Part shown: positions 51,137-62,800 of the stretch, piece after piece
How the letters are laid out: every line of letters starts with the position of its first letter
Position numbering within the stretch: the first letter of the stretch is position 1
NCBI GenBank assembly: GCA_014799665.1
Contig: JAAVHP010000002.1
Span: 104,379-168,378, forward strand
From: Clostridiales bacterium
Lineage (GTDB): Bacteria; Bacillota; Clostridia; Christensenellales; Pumilibacteraceae
Direction of reading: 5' to 3'
Length of the DNA stretch: 64,000 nucleotides
Translations under genes and position numbers: made by a program
Notes under the pieces: model-generated
Told to the model about the DNA's origin: nothing
What the model saw: only the letters and a program-made list of their open reading frames with translations
Database searches by the model: none

Positions 51137-52843
51137 TTATTCATAGTCCGCGACTTGACGCAAATGTAACGTGAACGAATTAGCGCTTCCCACGGTCACG
51201 CCGCAGCAGACAAGCGCCGCGCCCGAAAACGTTTTATTCATTTCGCGAACGTGATAGAGGTTATGCTCGTCGATACCCGTCAAAAAGACCTTATGCACGC
51301 CGCCGTCGGTCGGCACGCACACGACGTAAGCCTTGCTCTTGTCCTTGCTGACAAACGTCATGCTCTTGCCGCCCGTCATGCCCGCGCGGTAAAGATCGCC
51401 GAACAGCGCGGTGGGCGCGTCGTCCTGATACGAAAACACCTGTGCGCGGATAGCGCGCTTAACGCCGTCGCTCAGTTCGAGCGGGTCGAGCTCGTACCCG
51501 AGCCGCCCTACCGACGCCGCGTCGAACTCCGTTTTGAGCGCGCCGCTCTCCACCGCTTCCGCCGTTACGACGGTGCGCATGAGCGCGGTGGGATAGCACA
51601 GCGTTTCCGCATACCTTAGCTTGCGCGGCACTACGCCCCATTCTATTGTAAGCTCGGGGCTAAGCTTGCTCGCTTCGTTACGGAACTCGCACATAGCCTG
51701 TGCGCCGAAGTCGTCGCCCATCCACGGCAGATCAATCAGCGCGTACTCGAACGCGTAGCCTTGCATAAGCGCAGTAAATGCGCTCATGAACTTTTTCAAA
51801 TCGACTACTTTATACTTGCCGTCCGCCGTCCGTTCGGTATAACCCTCGCCGAACGCCGCACTGCCTTTTTCTATATTATAAGGATTAATTCGCACGCCCG
51901 CTTTGATGCCTATGTCGTGGCAAGCCGCCGTCACCTTGTCGAGCGAAGACCTACTCACCTTGCCTATATCGACGGCGAACACGTCGCATCCCAGCTCCAA
52001 CGCGACTTCCGCCGCGGCGCAAAGTTTCTTTTCGGGCGAGGTCGCGAACATAACGGTAGGCGGTCTGCGGTCGACGGTTTTACCCGTCATGAACTCGCGC
52101 ACTACGTCGTGGAAAACGCGCGACATCCCGCCAAGCCCACGATCGGAATACACGAGCAGAACCTCGGGAAGCTCCACGCTTTCGCCCGCGCCGAGCTTGA
52201 CCTTTTTAACGGTCGGCGCGCAAGTGACGGTCATGCCGTTTTCGGTTTGCTCCGCGCCGATCGCACCGTTGCCGAAAACCGATAAAAACCCGTACGCGTC
52301 GCTGTGGTTGCCGTCTGCGCCACGCGACAACAGCGCCGCGAAATTGCTCAGTCCGTTATTCGCGCCGTTCGGCGTGGACTCGCCTTTCACGATATTCCCG
52401 TCGCGACCGACGGCGACGACCTCGAACGGCTCGGGCAGTTCGAACAGTGTACGCTCGCAATCGAGCGATACCGCCTTTTCGCCGTTATTAACGACCCTGA
52501 CTCTTCGCGTAAATCCGCCGCGCGAGTACGGAGTAACGAATATCTCGGCTTTAAGCTTCTTGTCCGCGTCCTCTAACTCGATAACGAGCGTCTTGCCGCC
52601 GACGAGCGTGGGAAGCGTGCCGTGCGGCTTGTCGGGCAGGACCTCGGCGCGAACGAACGTAAAATCGCCGCCGCGCACGCCTTCGCTTTCGGGGCGAACG
52701 CCGAGGAGCGCGCAAACGTCGTCCTCGAACTCCACGCGCTTACCGAAATACACGCGCCTGAGCGTTTTATCCTCGGCGACCTTAAAAACGCAGCACGCTT
52801 CGCCCGCCGTGAGGTATAGAATACCGTTCTCGATTTTTATCAT
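51137..52843 (-). CDS. GH36/alpha-galactosidase-like protein with altered catalytic motifs
   Basis: 568 residues, no signal peptide. N-terminal beta-supersandwich (about 1-230: TRRVRVVNNGEKAVSLDCERTLFEL) and a barrel with the GH36/GH27 layout: ELGCDVFAVDIGKV, CHDIGIKAGVRINPYNIEKGSAAF, then YALIDLPWMGDD where alpha-galactosidases have the KWDMN nucleophile motif. The downstream acid/base region is not recognisable (ELTIEWGVVPRKLRYAE). So the fold is likely, but specificity is uncertain and activity may be changed or lost. It follows the SDR gene by 21 bases. Confidence 0.6.
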   Translation of the reverse strand: MIKIENGILYLTAGEACCVFKVAEDKTLRRVYFGKRVEFEDDVCALLGVRPESEGVRGGDFTFVRAEVLPDKPHGTLPTLVGGKTLVIELEDADKKLKAEIFVTPYSRGGFTRRVRVVNNGEKAVSLDCERTLFELPEPFEVVAVGRDGNIVKGESTPNGANNGLSNFAALLSRGADGNHSDAYGFLSVFGNGAIGAEQTENGMTVTCAPTVKKVKLGAGESVELPEVLLVYSDRGLGGMSRVFHDVVREFMTGKTVDRRPPTVMFATSPEKKLCAAAEVALELGCDVFAVDIGKVSRSSLDKVTAACHDIGIKAGVRINPYNIEKGSAAFGEGYTERTADGKYKVVDLKKFMSAFTALMQGYAFEYALIDLPWMGDDFGAQAMCEFRNEASKLSPELTIEWGVVPRKLRYAETLCYPTALMRTVVTAEAVESGALKTEFDAASVGRLGYELDPLELSDGVKRAIRAQVFSYQDDAPTALFGDLYRAGMTGGKSMTFVSKDKSKAYVVCVPTDGGVHKVFLTGIDEHNLYHVREMNKTFSGAALVCCGVTVGSANSFTLHLRQVADYE

Positions 52844-52864
52844 GTGCCTGACCCTGAAATGTCG

Positions 52865-53647
52865 TTAGAATAGTTTTGCGGTGACGTCCAAAAACAGTTT
52901 TTGCGGAAGCACGTGGCGCAGGAAGTTAAGCGCCTTGTACTTGAACCCGATTATGTACAGCGGCTTTTTGCATTTGACCGCGCACTTGTAAATCTTTTTC
53001 GCGGCGGGCTTTAACGCCATGCGCTTGTTCTCCCTGCCGTCGATTTTCTGCGCCGAGAGCACGGGCGCGTCGCCGTAGCGTTCGCCGCCGTTGGAGTACT
53101 TGACGCGGTTTTTTGTAAACGAGGTTTTTATATCGCCCGGGCAAATCGAGCTTACGCGAATGCCCGAGTTTTTGAGCTCCATGTACAGCCCGAACGCCGC
53201 CATGTTGATTGCAGCCTTGCTCGCGCAGTAAGTAGCGCGGTACGGAAGCGCGAACAGCGCGCACGCCGACGATATGAACACGACCTTGCCGCCGCGCGTC
53301 ATGCCTTTGAGCGCAACGCGCGCGAGGTTGAGCGCGCCCGTAAAATTGAGGTCGATCTGCTTTTGCACTTCGTCGAGCGGAAGAAGCTCGGTCGCGCCCG
53401 ACAGCCCGCCGCCCGCGTTGGCTATAACCGTATCGATACGCCCGTACTTATTTATTATGCCGTCGACGACGCGAACGACCTCGGCAAAATCGGTCACGTC
53501 GACCGCGATATCGCCGTCCGCGGGATCGGCGGTACGCGCAAGCCCGATCACGGTATCGCCCGCCGCACGGTACAACGCTTTAAGCTCTTTGCCTATCCCG
53601 CTCGTCGTGCCCGATATGAGAATTATTTTTTGCGTCGCTTCTTTCAC
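52865..53647 (-). CDS. Short-chain dehydrogenase/reductase
   Basis: 260 residues. Rossmann motif IISGTTSGIGKELKALY (Gly-x3-Gly-x-Gly), NAGGG after strand 4, the catalytic serine in VVFISSACALFA and YCASKAA (Tyr-x3-Lys). SICPGDIKTSFTKN is the usual post-catalytic Pro-Gly segment. NAD(P)-dependent oxidoreductase, substrate unknown. The C-terminal 50 residues (KCAVKCKKPLYIIGFKYKALNFLRHVLPQKLFLDV) resemble the membrane-associating tail of SDRs acting on lipids or steroids. Cotranscribed with the GH36-like gene. Confidence 0.88.
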   Translation of the reverse strand: MKEATQKIILISGTTSGIGKELKALYRAAGDTVIGLARTADPADGDIAVDVTDFAEVVRVVDGIINKYGRIDTVIANAGGGLSGATELLPLDEVQKQIDLNFTGALNLARVALKGMTRGGKVVFISSACALFALPYRATYCASKAAINMAAFGLYMELKNSGIRVSSICPGDIKTSFTKNRVKYSNGGERYGDAPVLSAQKIDGRENKRMALKPAAKKIYKCAVKCKKPLYIIGFKYKALNFLRHVLPQKLFLDVTAKLF

Positions 53648-53666
53648 GATTATAATTGATAACCGA

Positions 53667-55460
53667 CTAACCTATCACTCTATTGAGCGCGGCGAGGAAC
53701 TCGGGCTCGGTCTTGTAGCCCTCGGCGAGAAGCGCTTCGTTGTAGAGCACTGTCACCACGTCGGCGAACCGCTCGTCGGTGGCGGTTTCGAGACCTAGGA
53801 TCACGGGGTGGTCGAGATTGACTTGGAGCACGCGCTCCGCCTTGATCGCGCCGCCCATAGCCTGCATTACGCGTTCCATTTCGAGCGACACTTCGCCAGT
53901 TGCCGCAAGACACACGGGGTAAGATTTAAGCTTGTCGGTCGCAGTGACCTTGGCTTTGTCGCCCAGTTGTTTCTGTATACGGTCGAGCAGTTTTTCGTGT
54001 TCTTTATTCTTTGTCTTTTTGGGTTTTACGTCAGACGACGCGACGTTCTCGAACTTGTGCCCGTCGTAGCTTTCGAGCATACGCGCGACGAACTCGTCCA
54101 CCGCGTCGGTGAAGTACAGTACGTCCTTGCCCTTTTCGCGCGCGCCCTCCAACTGCGGAAGCATGGAGATCTTGTCCGTCGTTTCGCCGCAGGCGTAAAG
54201 AATTGGTGCGGACTTATCGAGCTTTTCGCAGTATTCGGCGAAGGTGATAAGCTTCTTTTGTGCGTCGGAGTAGTAGAGCAAAAGGTCTTTTAGCTTGTCC
54301 TTGTCCGCGCCGTAGTTGTCGTACGCGCCGAACTTGATCGCCTTGCCGAACGCGTTGAACAGCTTTTCGTACTTTTCGCGGTCGTTCTTCAAAAGCTTGT
54401 CGAACTCAGCCAGAATCTTCTTTTCGAGCCCGTTCGCGATCGCGACGAGCCGACGGTCGTGCTGCAAGGTCTCGCGCGAAATATTGAGCGCGAGGTCTGG
54501 CGTGTCCACCACGCCGCGAATGAACCCGAGGTATTCGGGCACGAGCTTTTCGCACTTGTCCATTACGAGCACGCCGTTGCAGTACAGCGACAGTCCACGC
54601 TTGTAGTCCTTGGTGTAGTAGTCGTAGGCAGGCTCGCTCGGCACGAACAAAAGCGCCGTGTAGTCGATCGCGCCCTCGACGCGCGTCGAGATATTAAAGA
54701 GCGGCGCGTGATAGTCGCGGTAGGTATGCTTGTAGAACTCGTCGAGCTCGCCTTCTTTGATCTCTGATTTGAGCTTTTTCCACACGGGCGTCATCGAGTT
54801 GAGCGTGGTGAGCTCGCTCACTTTCGCCCCGCCCTCGACGGGCTTGTCCTGGAGCATTTTTATGGGATAGCGGATATAGTCGGAGTATTTCTTTACGAGC
54901 GAGGAAATGCGGTAGGCTTCGAGGAACTCTGAATACCTGTCCTCGTCGCCGTCGGCTTTGAGCGTGAGAATGACGTCGGTGCCGTAATCGGCGCGCGTAG
55001 CTTCTTCGATGTCGAAGCCTTCTACGCCGTCGCTCGTCCACTTATACGCCTTGTCCGCGCCCACCTTTTTGCTTATGACGGTAACGCGCTCGGCGACCAT
55101 GAACGCCGAGTAAAAGCCAACGCCGAACTGACCGATGAGCTGCTCGTCGGTCTTGCCCTGTTCTTTTTTGAACTGCTCGGTGCCGCTCGCCGCGATCACG
55201 CCGAGGCTGTTCTCCAAGTCCTTGTCGTCCATGCCCACGCCGTTATCGGTAACGGTGAGAGTGCGCGCCGATTTGTCGAGCGAAAGCTCGATAGCGAAAT
55301 CGGCTGACAGCGTGCTGTCGGTAAGCGACATGAACCTGCGCTTATCGAGCGCGTCCGACGCGTTGGAAATGAGCTCGCGTAAAAATATTTCGCGGTTGAC
55401 GTAAATGGAGTTTACGACGAGATCGAGTAGTTTTTTAGATTGTGCCTTGAATTCTTTCAT
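53667..55460 (-). CDS. htpG: Molecular chaperone Hsp90
   Basis: 597 residues. The GHKL ATP site is intact: VNSIYVNREIFLRELISNASDALDK (Asn/Asp), VTDNGVGMDDKDLENSLGVIAASGT and GQFGVGFYSAFMVA. The middle domain carries the conserved Arg in NISRETLQHDRRL. The C-terminal dimerisation domain ends ALNRVIG; total length is slightly below the usual 620-640. ATP-driven cytosolic chaperone. It lies 19 bases upstream of the SDR gene on the same strand, so a three-gene transcription unit is possible. Confidence 0.95.
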   Translation of the reverse strand: MKEFKAQSKKLLDLVVNSIYVNREIFLRELISNASDALDKRRFMSLTDSTLSADFAIELSLDKSARTLTVTDNGVGMDDKDLENSLGVIAASGTEQFKKEQGKTDEQLIGQFGVGFYSAFMVAERVTVISKKVGADKAYKWTSDGVEGFDIEEATRADYGTDVILTLKADGDEDRYSEFLEAYRISSLVKKYSDYIRYPIKMLQDKPVEGGAKVSELTTLNSMTPVWKKLKSEIKEGELDEFYKHTYRDYHAPLFNISTRVEGAIDYTALLFVPSEPAYDYYTKDYKRGLSLYCNGVLVMDKCEKLVPEYLGFIRGVVDTPDLALNISRETLQHDRRLVAIANGLEKKILAEFDKLLKNDREKYEKLFNAFGKAIKFGAYDNYGADKDKLKDLLLYYSDAQKKLITFAEYCEKLDKSAPILYACGETTDKISMLPQLEGAREKGKDVLYFTDAVDEFVARMLESYDGHKFENVASSDVKPKKTKNKEHEKLLDRIQKQLGDKAKVTATDKLKSYPVCLAATGEVSLEMERVMQAMGGAIKAERVLQVNLDHPVILGLETATDERFADVVTVLYNEALLAEGYKTEPEFLAALNRVIG

Positions 55461-55544
55461 GATTGATCACCTCGTGCAAAATAGCAATGAAAAAGCACGG
55501 ATCAAAAATACAATTAAACCCGTGCAAAAATTACTTTATATATA

Positions 55545-56450
55545 CTACCTAGGGAAGCCCTTGCCGATAACCTCGTTTACGCTTATCATGTAGGCGAATG
55601 TATTGGGGTACTTGGCGAGTATCTTATTGAAATCGCCGAGCTGGCGCTTGCTGATAATGCAGATAAGCACGTGCCGCTCGTTGTGCTGATACATACCGAC
55701 GGCGGGCAGGTTCGTAACGCTGCGGTGAAGCTTTTCGATTATCTCCGCGCTGATTTCTTCGGGGTTGTCGGTGACGATCTCGTACTTGATCGCCGTCTTG
55801 AAGCCGGTCAGTATCTTGTCGCCGACGAGCGCGTGCGCGAACTCCTCGGTGAGCGACAGCATGACGGGGTTGACGAACGCCATCGCCGCCCAATCGTCGG
55901 TGTAAACGAACATTGACGCGAAAATAATGACCGCATCGACGAGATACACGAACCAAGAAATATTAGTTGCTTTAAACTTCTTTTGCAGGAGCATGGCTAC
56001 TATATCGCTACCGCCCGTCGAACCGCCTACGCGGATAATGAGCGCGAACCCGAATCCGCCGAGCACGCCCGCCGCGATCGCCGCAAAGAACGGGTTGAGA
56101 TCGCTCGTAAAGGCGTACAGGGGCAAGCTGTCTTTGAAATAGTCCATGAGTACCATGAAGATAGCCGAAATGGCAATGGCGATGCCCGAAATGATCGTGC
56201 AGCGCTTGTTAATGAAGATAAAGCACAATACGAGCAGCGGCGCGTTGATAATGAGCGTCGTCCAGCCCGCCGAGAAGCCCGTTTTGTTGTATATCATAAC
56301 GGCGATACCCGAAACGCCGCTCGTCGCGAAGTTGTACGGCGCGACGAACATATGTACTACGACGGCGCGGATAGTACCGCTCAGTAGCATGATGAGCGGC
56401 ACGACAAGCCAGTTATATAATCTTTTTTTGACCTTGGGGGTTAAAGCCAT
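55545..56450 (-). CDS. yitT: YitT-family membrane protein (DUF161/DUF2179)
   Basis: 301 residues. The first about 210 have five membrane spans with the YitT landmarks FVAPYNFATSGVSGIAVMIYNKTG and AGVLGGFGFALIIRVGGSTGGSDIVAMLL. The C-terminal about 85 residues (KYEIVTDNPEEISAEIIEKLHRSVTNLPAVGMYQHNERHVLICIISKRQL...) form the cytosolic DUF2179 domain. The family is widespread in Firmicutes; function not established, possibly transport. Normal length. Confidence 0.92.
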   Translation of the reverse strand: MALTPKVKKRLYNWLVVPLIMLLSGTIRAVVVHMFVAPYNFATSGVSGIAVMIYNKTGFSAGWTTLIINAPLLVLCFIFINKRCTIISGIAIAISAIFMVLMDYFKDSLPLYAFTSDLNPFFAAIAAGVLGGFGFALIIRVGGSTGGSDIVAMLLQKKFKATNISWFVYLVDAVIIFASMFVYTDDWAAMAFVNPVMLSLTEEFAHALVGDKILTGFKTAIKYEIVTDNPEEISAEIIEKLHRSVTNLPAVGMYQHNERHVLICIISKRQLGDFNKILAKYPNTFAYMISVNEVIGKGFPR

Positions 56451-56533
56451 AGCTATATCCTTTATGCTAAATCATATAGTATTGTGCAAAAATTATTGTA
56501 TCAAATTAAGTGTAAATAATCAAGCATTTTCCC

Positions 56534-56690
56534 CCTACTTCTTTGAAAAGAAGTAGGCAAGAAACCTACTTTCTTTTTCGAAAGAAAGTAGGCAAAGAAA
56601 ACTTACGTTGTATATAAAATAATTCTTCGTTTATTTCACCCGAATAATTTCGCTACGTTATCTATTTCTCGACGCCACTTCCGTCCTGCA
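56534..56690. repeat. Dispersed family-B repeat, tandem hairpins
   Basis: CTACTTCTTTGAAAAGAAGTAG is followed at once by CCTACTTTCTTTTTCGAAAGAAAGTAGG, then GCAAAGAAAACTTACG, CACCCGAATAATTTCGC and CGACGCCACTT. Further to 56780 come a GCAAAAATGC hairpin and ATTCTGAGCGATAGCGAAG. No gene lies in 56451-56851. Confidence 0.7.
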
Positions 56691-56789
56691 CTGCAAGCAA
56701 AAATGCTTGCTTGCAATAGCATTTTTGCGCCGTAGGGCACGCCCGCGCGTAGCGTGGGCGTATTCTGAGCGATAGCGAAGAATCTCATC

Positions 56790-56832
56790 ATTACAAAAGA
56801 TAACGGCTGCCGCATAACGCAACAGCCTTTAC
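56790..56832 (-). terminator. Terminator of the giant LRR gene
   Basis: Minus strand AAAGGCTGTTGCGTTATGCG then GCAGCCGTTATCTTTTG: stem GGCTGTTGCG/GCGGCAGCC with a weak T-run, about 20 bases after the stop. Confidence 0.6.
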
Positions 56833-56851
56833 TCTTGTATTGATTTTTTTC

Positions 56852-59800
56852 TTATGCGACGGTCTTAGCAGCGATGAGCGTTACGCCGTCCTTGCCTTCG
56901 ACCTTCGCATTGCCGCACCAGGTCGTGCCCCAGTCGTCGGGAATGCTCGTCATGTCGGACAAGACTATGGTCTGGTCTTTCGTCCAGCCCGCGAACGACT
57001 GATCGGCTACTAGCGCAACGGTGCCGGGTATCGTGATCTTCGTTATACCCGTGCAGCCTGCGAATGCGCGCTGACCGATCGAGCTGCAATTCGCGCCCTC
57101 GAACGTTACCGTTTTAAGCGCCGCGCAGTTCTCGAACGCGCCGTAATCGATAAGCTTAACGGTGGCGGGAACGGTTATGCTCGTTATGCCGGAGCCCCTG
57201 AACGCGCCGTAACCTATCTCGGTCGCGCCCGCGGGTATCACTACCGATTTAAGCGCCGTACAGCCCGCAAACGCGTACCTGCCGATATTTCTGACGTTGG
57301 TGAAGTCGAGCGTATCGAGCGCCGTGCAGCCGTTAAACGCGTTCCTGTTGATGAACGCTATCCTGCTTCCCCAGTCGACCGATTTGAGCTTGACGCAGCC
57401 CTCGAACGGACCGGAGGTCGCGGTGTCGTAACTGGCTACGCCTATCGTGATCGGCGCGGTTTTGCCCGCCTCGAAGTCGGTAGCGAACGTTACCGAAGTG
57501 AGCTCGCCCGCGAACGCGAACTGGTGATTGCTAAGTGCGGTTACGCCCTTGGGCACGGTGATCGATTTAAGCCCGCTGTTCTTGAACACGTACGCGCCTA
57601 TCTCGTCGAGCCTGCTGCCTGCGGCAAAGGTGACGGTAGTAAGAGCGGTGCAGTCCTCGAACAGGTTGTCGCTGAGCTCGTACAGCCCCGCGGGGATCGT
57701 GATCGTGGCAAGCGTCTTGCAGCCCTTGAACGCGCCCGCGCCGAGCGTCAACAGTCCTTCGGGAAGGACTATCGTCTTTAAGCTCGTGCAGCCCTCGAAC
57801 GCGCCGACTTCTATCGCCGTTACCGTGCTCGGTATGGTGAGGGTCGTGAGCGCGGTGCAGTCCTTAAAGGCGTACGCGCCTATCGTGGTAAGCCCTTCGT
57901 GAAGGGTGACCGTAGTAAGGTCGGCGCTGCCCTCGAACAACTTCGCGGGAAGCTGTTTATACTTGGCGGGAATATCGATGCTTACAAGCTTGGACTTAGC
58001 GAACGCGCTGTCGTTGATAACGGTAGTTTCGTCGTCCAGAGTGAACGTGGTCGCGGTGGACAGGCTCGATACCAGATTCGCCTTGCCGCCGTTATAGATA
58101 GCGCCGTTGTCGTAGGTGTAATAGGTATTGCCGTTAAGGTTGAAGTTAGCGGAAGAAATGCCCGTGCAGCCGCTGAACGGATTGCCCTCGATACTCGCAA
58201 GCGACGCGGGAAGCGATACCGCATTAAGCGAAGCGCAGCCGTCGAACGCGCCGTTGCCGAGCGTGAGCAAGCCCTCGCCGATATTAAGCGAAGTAAGCTT
58301 AGTGCCCGCGAACGTGCGCTCGCCTATGCGCTGAACGCCCGTCGGCATGACGAGCTCGGCGAGATTACCGCAGCCGTCGAACAAGCCGTCTGCAAGCTGA
58401 TTGATAGCGCGCCATCCGCCCGTGAACGTGACCTTGGCAAGCGACGCACAATCGGCGAACGCTCTCTCGCCCACGTTTTCGAGCGTGTCGTACGGCAAGG
58501 AGATCTCGATAAGCGCCGTGCCCGCAAACGCTTCGCCGCCGAGCGCGGTGAGCTTATCGGAAACCGTGAACGCGCTTACAGCAGTATTCTTGAACGCGGC
58601 ATTACCGATAGACGAAATATTCTCGGTATTGACGATCGTCGCAAGCTTGTCGCAGCCCTCGAACGCACGCGCGTTTATTGTGGCGTTGCGACCGCCGAAG
58701 TCGACGGTTTTAAGATTCGTTTTGCCCGAGAAAATGCCGGGCGCGGCGTTAGAATAAGTAGCGTTGATCTCTATATCCTTGCCTGCCGCGAATTTAAGCG
58801 TAGTGAACGCCGTGCAGTCGACGAACGTACCCGCGTAAAGCTTTTCTACGTTTGCGCCGACGGTAAACTCTACGAGCTTGGTGCAGCCTACGAATACGTT
58901 GCCGTACTGCGACGGGGAAGCTACCACGCCGATCGAGGTAACGTTTTCGGCGTTTATAACGCTTTCGAGGTTAGGCGTGTTGTAGAACAAGTAAGGTTTG
59001 AGCTCGGTCGTGCGCCCGCCGAGGTCGACGGTTTTAAGCTTAACGCAGTTACCGAAAATCGACGAAATGGATGTCGACATATTGGCGATCGCAAGATTTG
59101 CGATATTGTGCTCGAATACCACTTCTTCGAGGTTAGCGCAGTCCAAGAACGCACCTGCGGCTATACTTGTAACGGTCGACGGGATAGTGACCTTTTTAAT
59201 CGCCGTACCGCGGAACATATTAGTGCCGATGTAGGTCGCCGAAGATAAGTCTATCGAAGCGAGCGACGAGCAACCGTCGAACACACTCGTAGTAGTTGCG
59301 CTCGACCAAGTCGTAATATGGTCTAACCCGTTTACGGTGGTAAGCGAAGTGCAGCCCATAAACATATACGTATCCAACGACGTTACCCCTGCGGGTATTG
59401 TAATCGAAACGAGATCTTTACAATTCCTGAACGCAGTCGTACGGATTCGAGTAGCGTTTTCTATACCCTTTACTTCTTTGAGCGGAATATAATAGTCGGC
59501 GCCGTTGGGCGAGGAGAATAAGAATCTTTGAATAATCACGCTCCTACCGCCGAAATCGACCGATTCGAGCGATACGCACTTATTAAACTGACTATTCCCT
59601 TCGGATTTGGGATCGGTAAGCGTCAAAGTACCCGTGCCGCTATTGAACTTTACCGTTTTAAGCGCGGAACATTCGTTGAAAGCCTTAATGCCGAGTGTCA
59701 TAAGGGTTCCGGGCAAAACGACGGAAGTCAAAGCCGTGCAGCCCGTAAACGCGCTCTCGCCTATCGAGGTGAGATTTTCGGGCAATACTATGGTGGTAAG

Positions 59801-62800
59801 CGCCGTGCAGTCCGCGAACGCATACGCGCCTATCGATTGGAGCGCGCTGCTCTCCTCGAACACAATGGTTTTAAGTTGCTTATCGCCCGCGAACGCATAC
59901 GCGCCTATCGATGTCACAGTGGCGGGAACGGTGTAAGTGGTTGGATCGGCGCCCGGAACGTACCACGACAGCACGCCGTTTTTGATTATAGTATTCACGG
60001 TATACGGCTCGGGATTGCCGTCGTCACCGTAAACCATAACGCCGCTGCTCGCCGCGCGGCAACCCATATCGCCGAACTGAGAAACGAACTCCTTGGGCAA
60101 AGTAATCGTGTCGAACGAAACGTTTAAGAATGCGTCGTCATCGATAAATTCGACGGTTTCGGGCAGAACCAAATTCTTTAAGCTCGTGCAACCGGAGAAA
60201 GCACCCTCACCTATTTCTTCCACTCCGGGCATTTCCACACTTGACAAATTGGTGCAATTCGCAAAAGTCTCATATTCTATGCTTGTGATTCCGACAGGCA
60301 GCGAAATGCTCGATATTTTTGTTTCGGCAAACGCGCTTTCGCCGATATAATGCAACTCATCGCCTAATATTACTGTTTCAAGGTTAGTGCATTCCGCGAA
60401 AGCCCAATCGCCGATATACGTGACCCTGTTGGATAACGTTACGCTCTGTATCGCTGTGTTACCTTCAAACATAGAATCGTCGATTTCGATTTCCTCGCAG
60501 CTCGCGTCACCCTCGATAATCAAGGAAGTAAATTTCTTAGCCTGTGCGAATGCGGTAGAAGCAATCGTATCCACGCCTGCGCCGATACGCACCTCGCCCG
60601 GTTTTCCCGCGGGGATATAGAGCATTAACGACTTGCCCTTGGTGTAAAGAATGCCGTTTTGGCTCTCGTAGAACTTGCCGCCTTCCTCAACGGTAATGCT
60701 TTCCAGATTGGGCGCATTATCAAAGACAGTCAACTCCCCACTATAATTAGGAATAAATACATTGAGTAGGTCGTCTACAAGCTCAAACCTCTCGTTGTCC
60801 GCTTCCGCGCCCTCTGTTGTTTCATACATAGGAGCCAAGCGTTTAGGGAAAGCCACCGAAGTAAGCGCGGTGCACCCGCTGAATGCACCGGTGTCAACGG
60901 AAAGATATCCTGTACCACCCGCCGTCGAAGTTACGGTTGTTAACGAAGTGCAATCGTCAAACGAGTAATCACCGATACCTACTTTAAATGCAGTTTGCTC
61001 ATATGAACCAAACCCCATAGGGTCTTTTACGTTTTCCGTTATGTATCCATCACGAACGCTTGCAGGAATGTTTATAGTTTCAAGGCCACTTCCTGCAAAC
61101 ATATATCTACCTATATTCACCAATCTTTCGGGGAGCACAATGTTTTTAAGCGAAACGGTCCCTCCGAACACACCATAGGCTGATGTAAACGCGCTTGTGG
61201 CCGTAAAGAGAGGATCCGTTCCTTCCTCAAAGTTGACACTTTTCAACGAAGAACACTGACCGAACGCGCCGGCTTCAAGCATTGTAACGGACCCAGGTAT
61301 AGAAATCTGTTCAAGCGATTCACAACCCGCGAACGCCGCATATCCTATTTTTTTCAAAACGCTTTGGTTACCCTTTTTCTCGAACTCGACTATCGAAAGC
61401 GAAGTACAATCGGAGAATGCGCCTTCGCCTATCGAGGTAACCGAGCTTGGAATGGCGACCGATAAAAGCGAGCGACAGCCGTCGGCAAATCCAGTAGGAA
61501 TCGAAGTTATGCACTTAGGCATTTCAATCGAGACCAATTTCGTACAATGGGCAAATATATCGTACGAATCTTCCACAACGTTTTCTTCCGTCCAATAATC
61601 ATAGTATTCTTCCGCCAAGGTCAATTCGTCGTTCTCGCCGTGCATGAACGTAACCTTGCGAAGAGCGGTACATCCGCTGAACGCTTCGGAGCCGATAAAG
61701 GTTACCGAGCTGGGAATAACTATCTCGACGAGGCTGGGGTTATCTTTAAAAGCACCTTCGCTTATCTCGGGCATATTATCGGGAATGACGAACGAGCCTG
61801 TCTTGGAATACGGGTAGAACAAAAGCTTGCTGTACTTAGTATTGTCGTACGAATCGAGCTCGTACAATACACCGTCCTCAACCTTGAAGTAGTCGCTGCC
61901 CGTTGCGGTTATGTTAGAAAGGTTTACGCAGCCCATGAACACGCCCGAGCCTATGGTATCCACGTACGTGGGAATATCGAAACGGGTAAGCGCCTTGCAG
62001 TTTGCAAACACACCGTCGTTAATCGTCATGGTAAAGTATTCCGCAACGCTGTCCGCGGAGGCAAAGTTGACCTTTGAAAGCATCGAGCAATTGGAGAACG
62101 CCGACGAGTTAATGTATTGGAGCGTAGCGGGGAAGGTTACGGCAGTCAACGAAGAGCATCCGTCGAACGCAAGTCTTCTAATCGCGTTGAGGTTGTTGCC
62201 GAAGTCGACCGATCTGAGATTGGTGCAGCTTTGGAAAGCGTTCGCACAAATCTCGGTAACCGAATCGGGAAGAACAATCGATTTAAGCGAGGTGCATCTG
62301 AAAAATGTTTTTTCGTTTATCTTGGTTATATTAGGTATGTTTACGTACTTTTCGGTCTGTGCGTCGTACGTGCCGAAAACAACCGTAGTAAGCGCAGTAC
62401 AACCGTTGAACGCGTCGTTCCCGATTGTAAGAGCGTCGCTCGAATCGTCGTCGCCCTCGAATACTACCTTTTTAAGGCTAGTGCAGCCGCTGAACGTTTC
62501 TTTGGCAATGGAAGTTATCCAGGACTTGATCGTTATTTCGGTAAGTCCCGTCGCGCCTATAAACGCGCCCTCGCCTATCGCCTTGATGCTCGCGTTAAAC
62601 TCGCATGTTTTTCTACCCGACGGGAAGAATATGAGAGTTTGTCCGTCATTCGCAACGGGCAGACCGTCTATCGATTTGTAGTTGGCGTTGTTCTCGTCTA
62701 TATTGATATTCGCAAGCGAAGTACAGCCGTAGAACATTCCTTTATCGAATTCCGTAAGCTGCGCGGGCAGGTTCACTTCTTGGAGCTTGGAGCACAGCGT

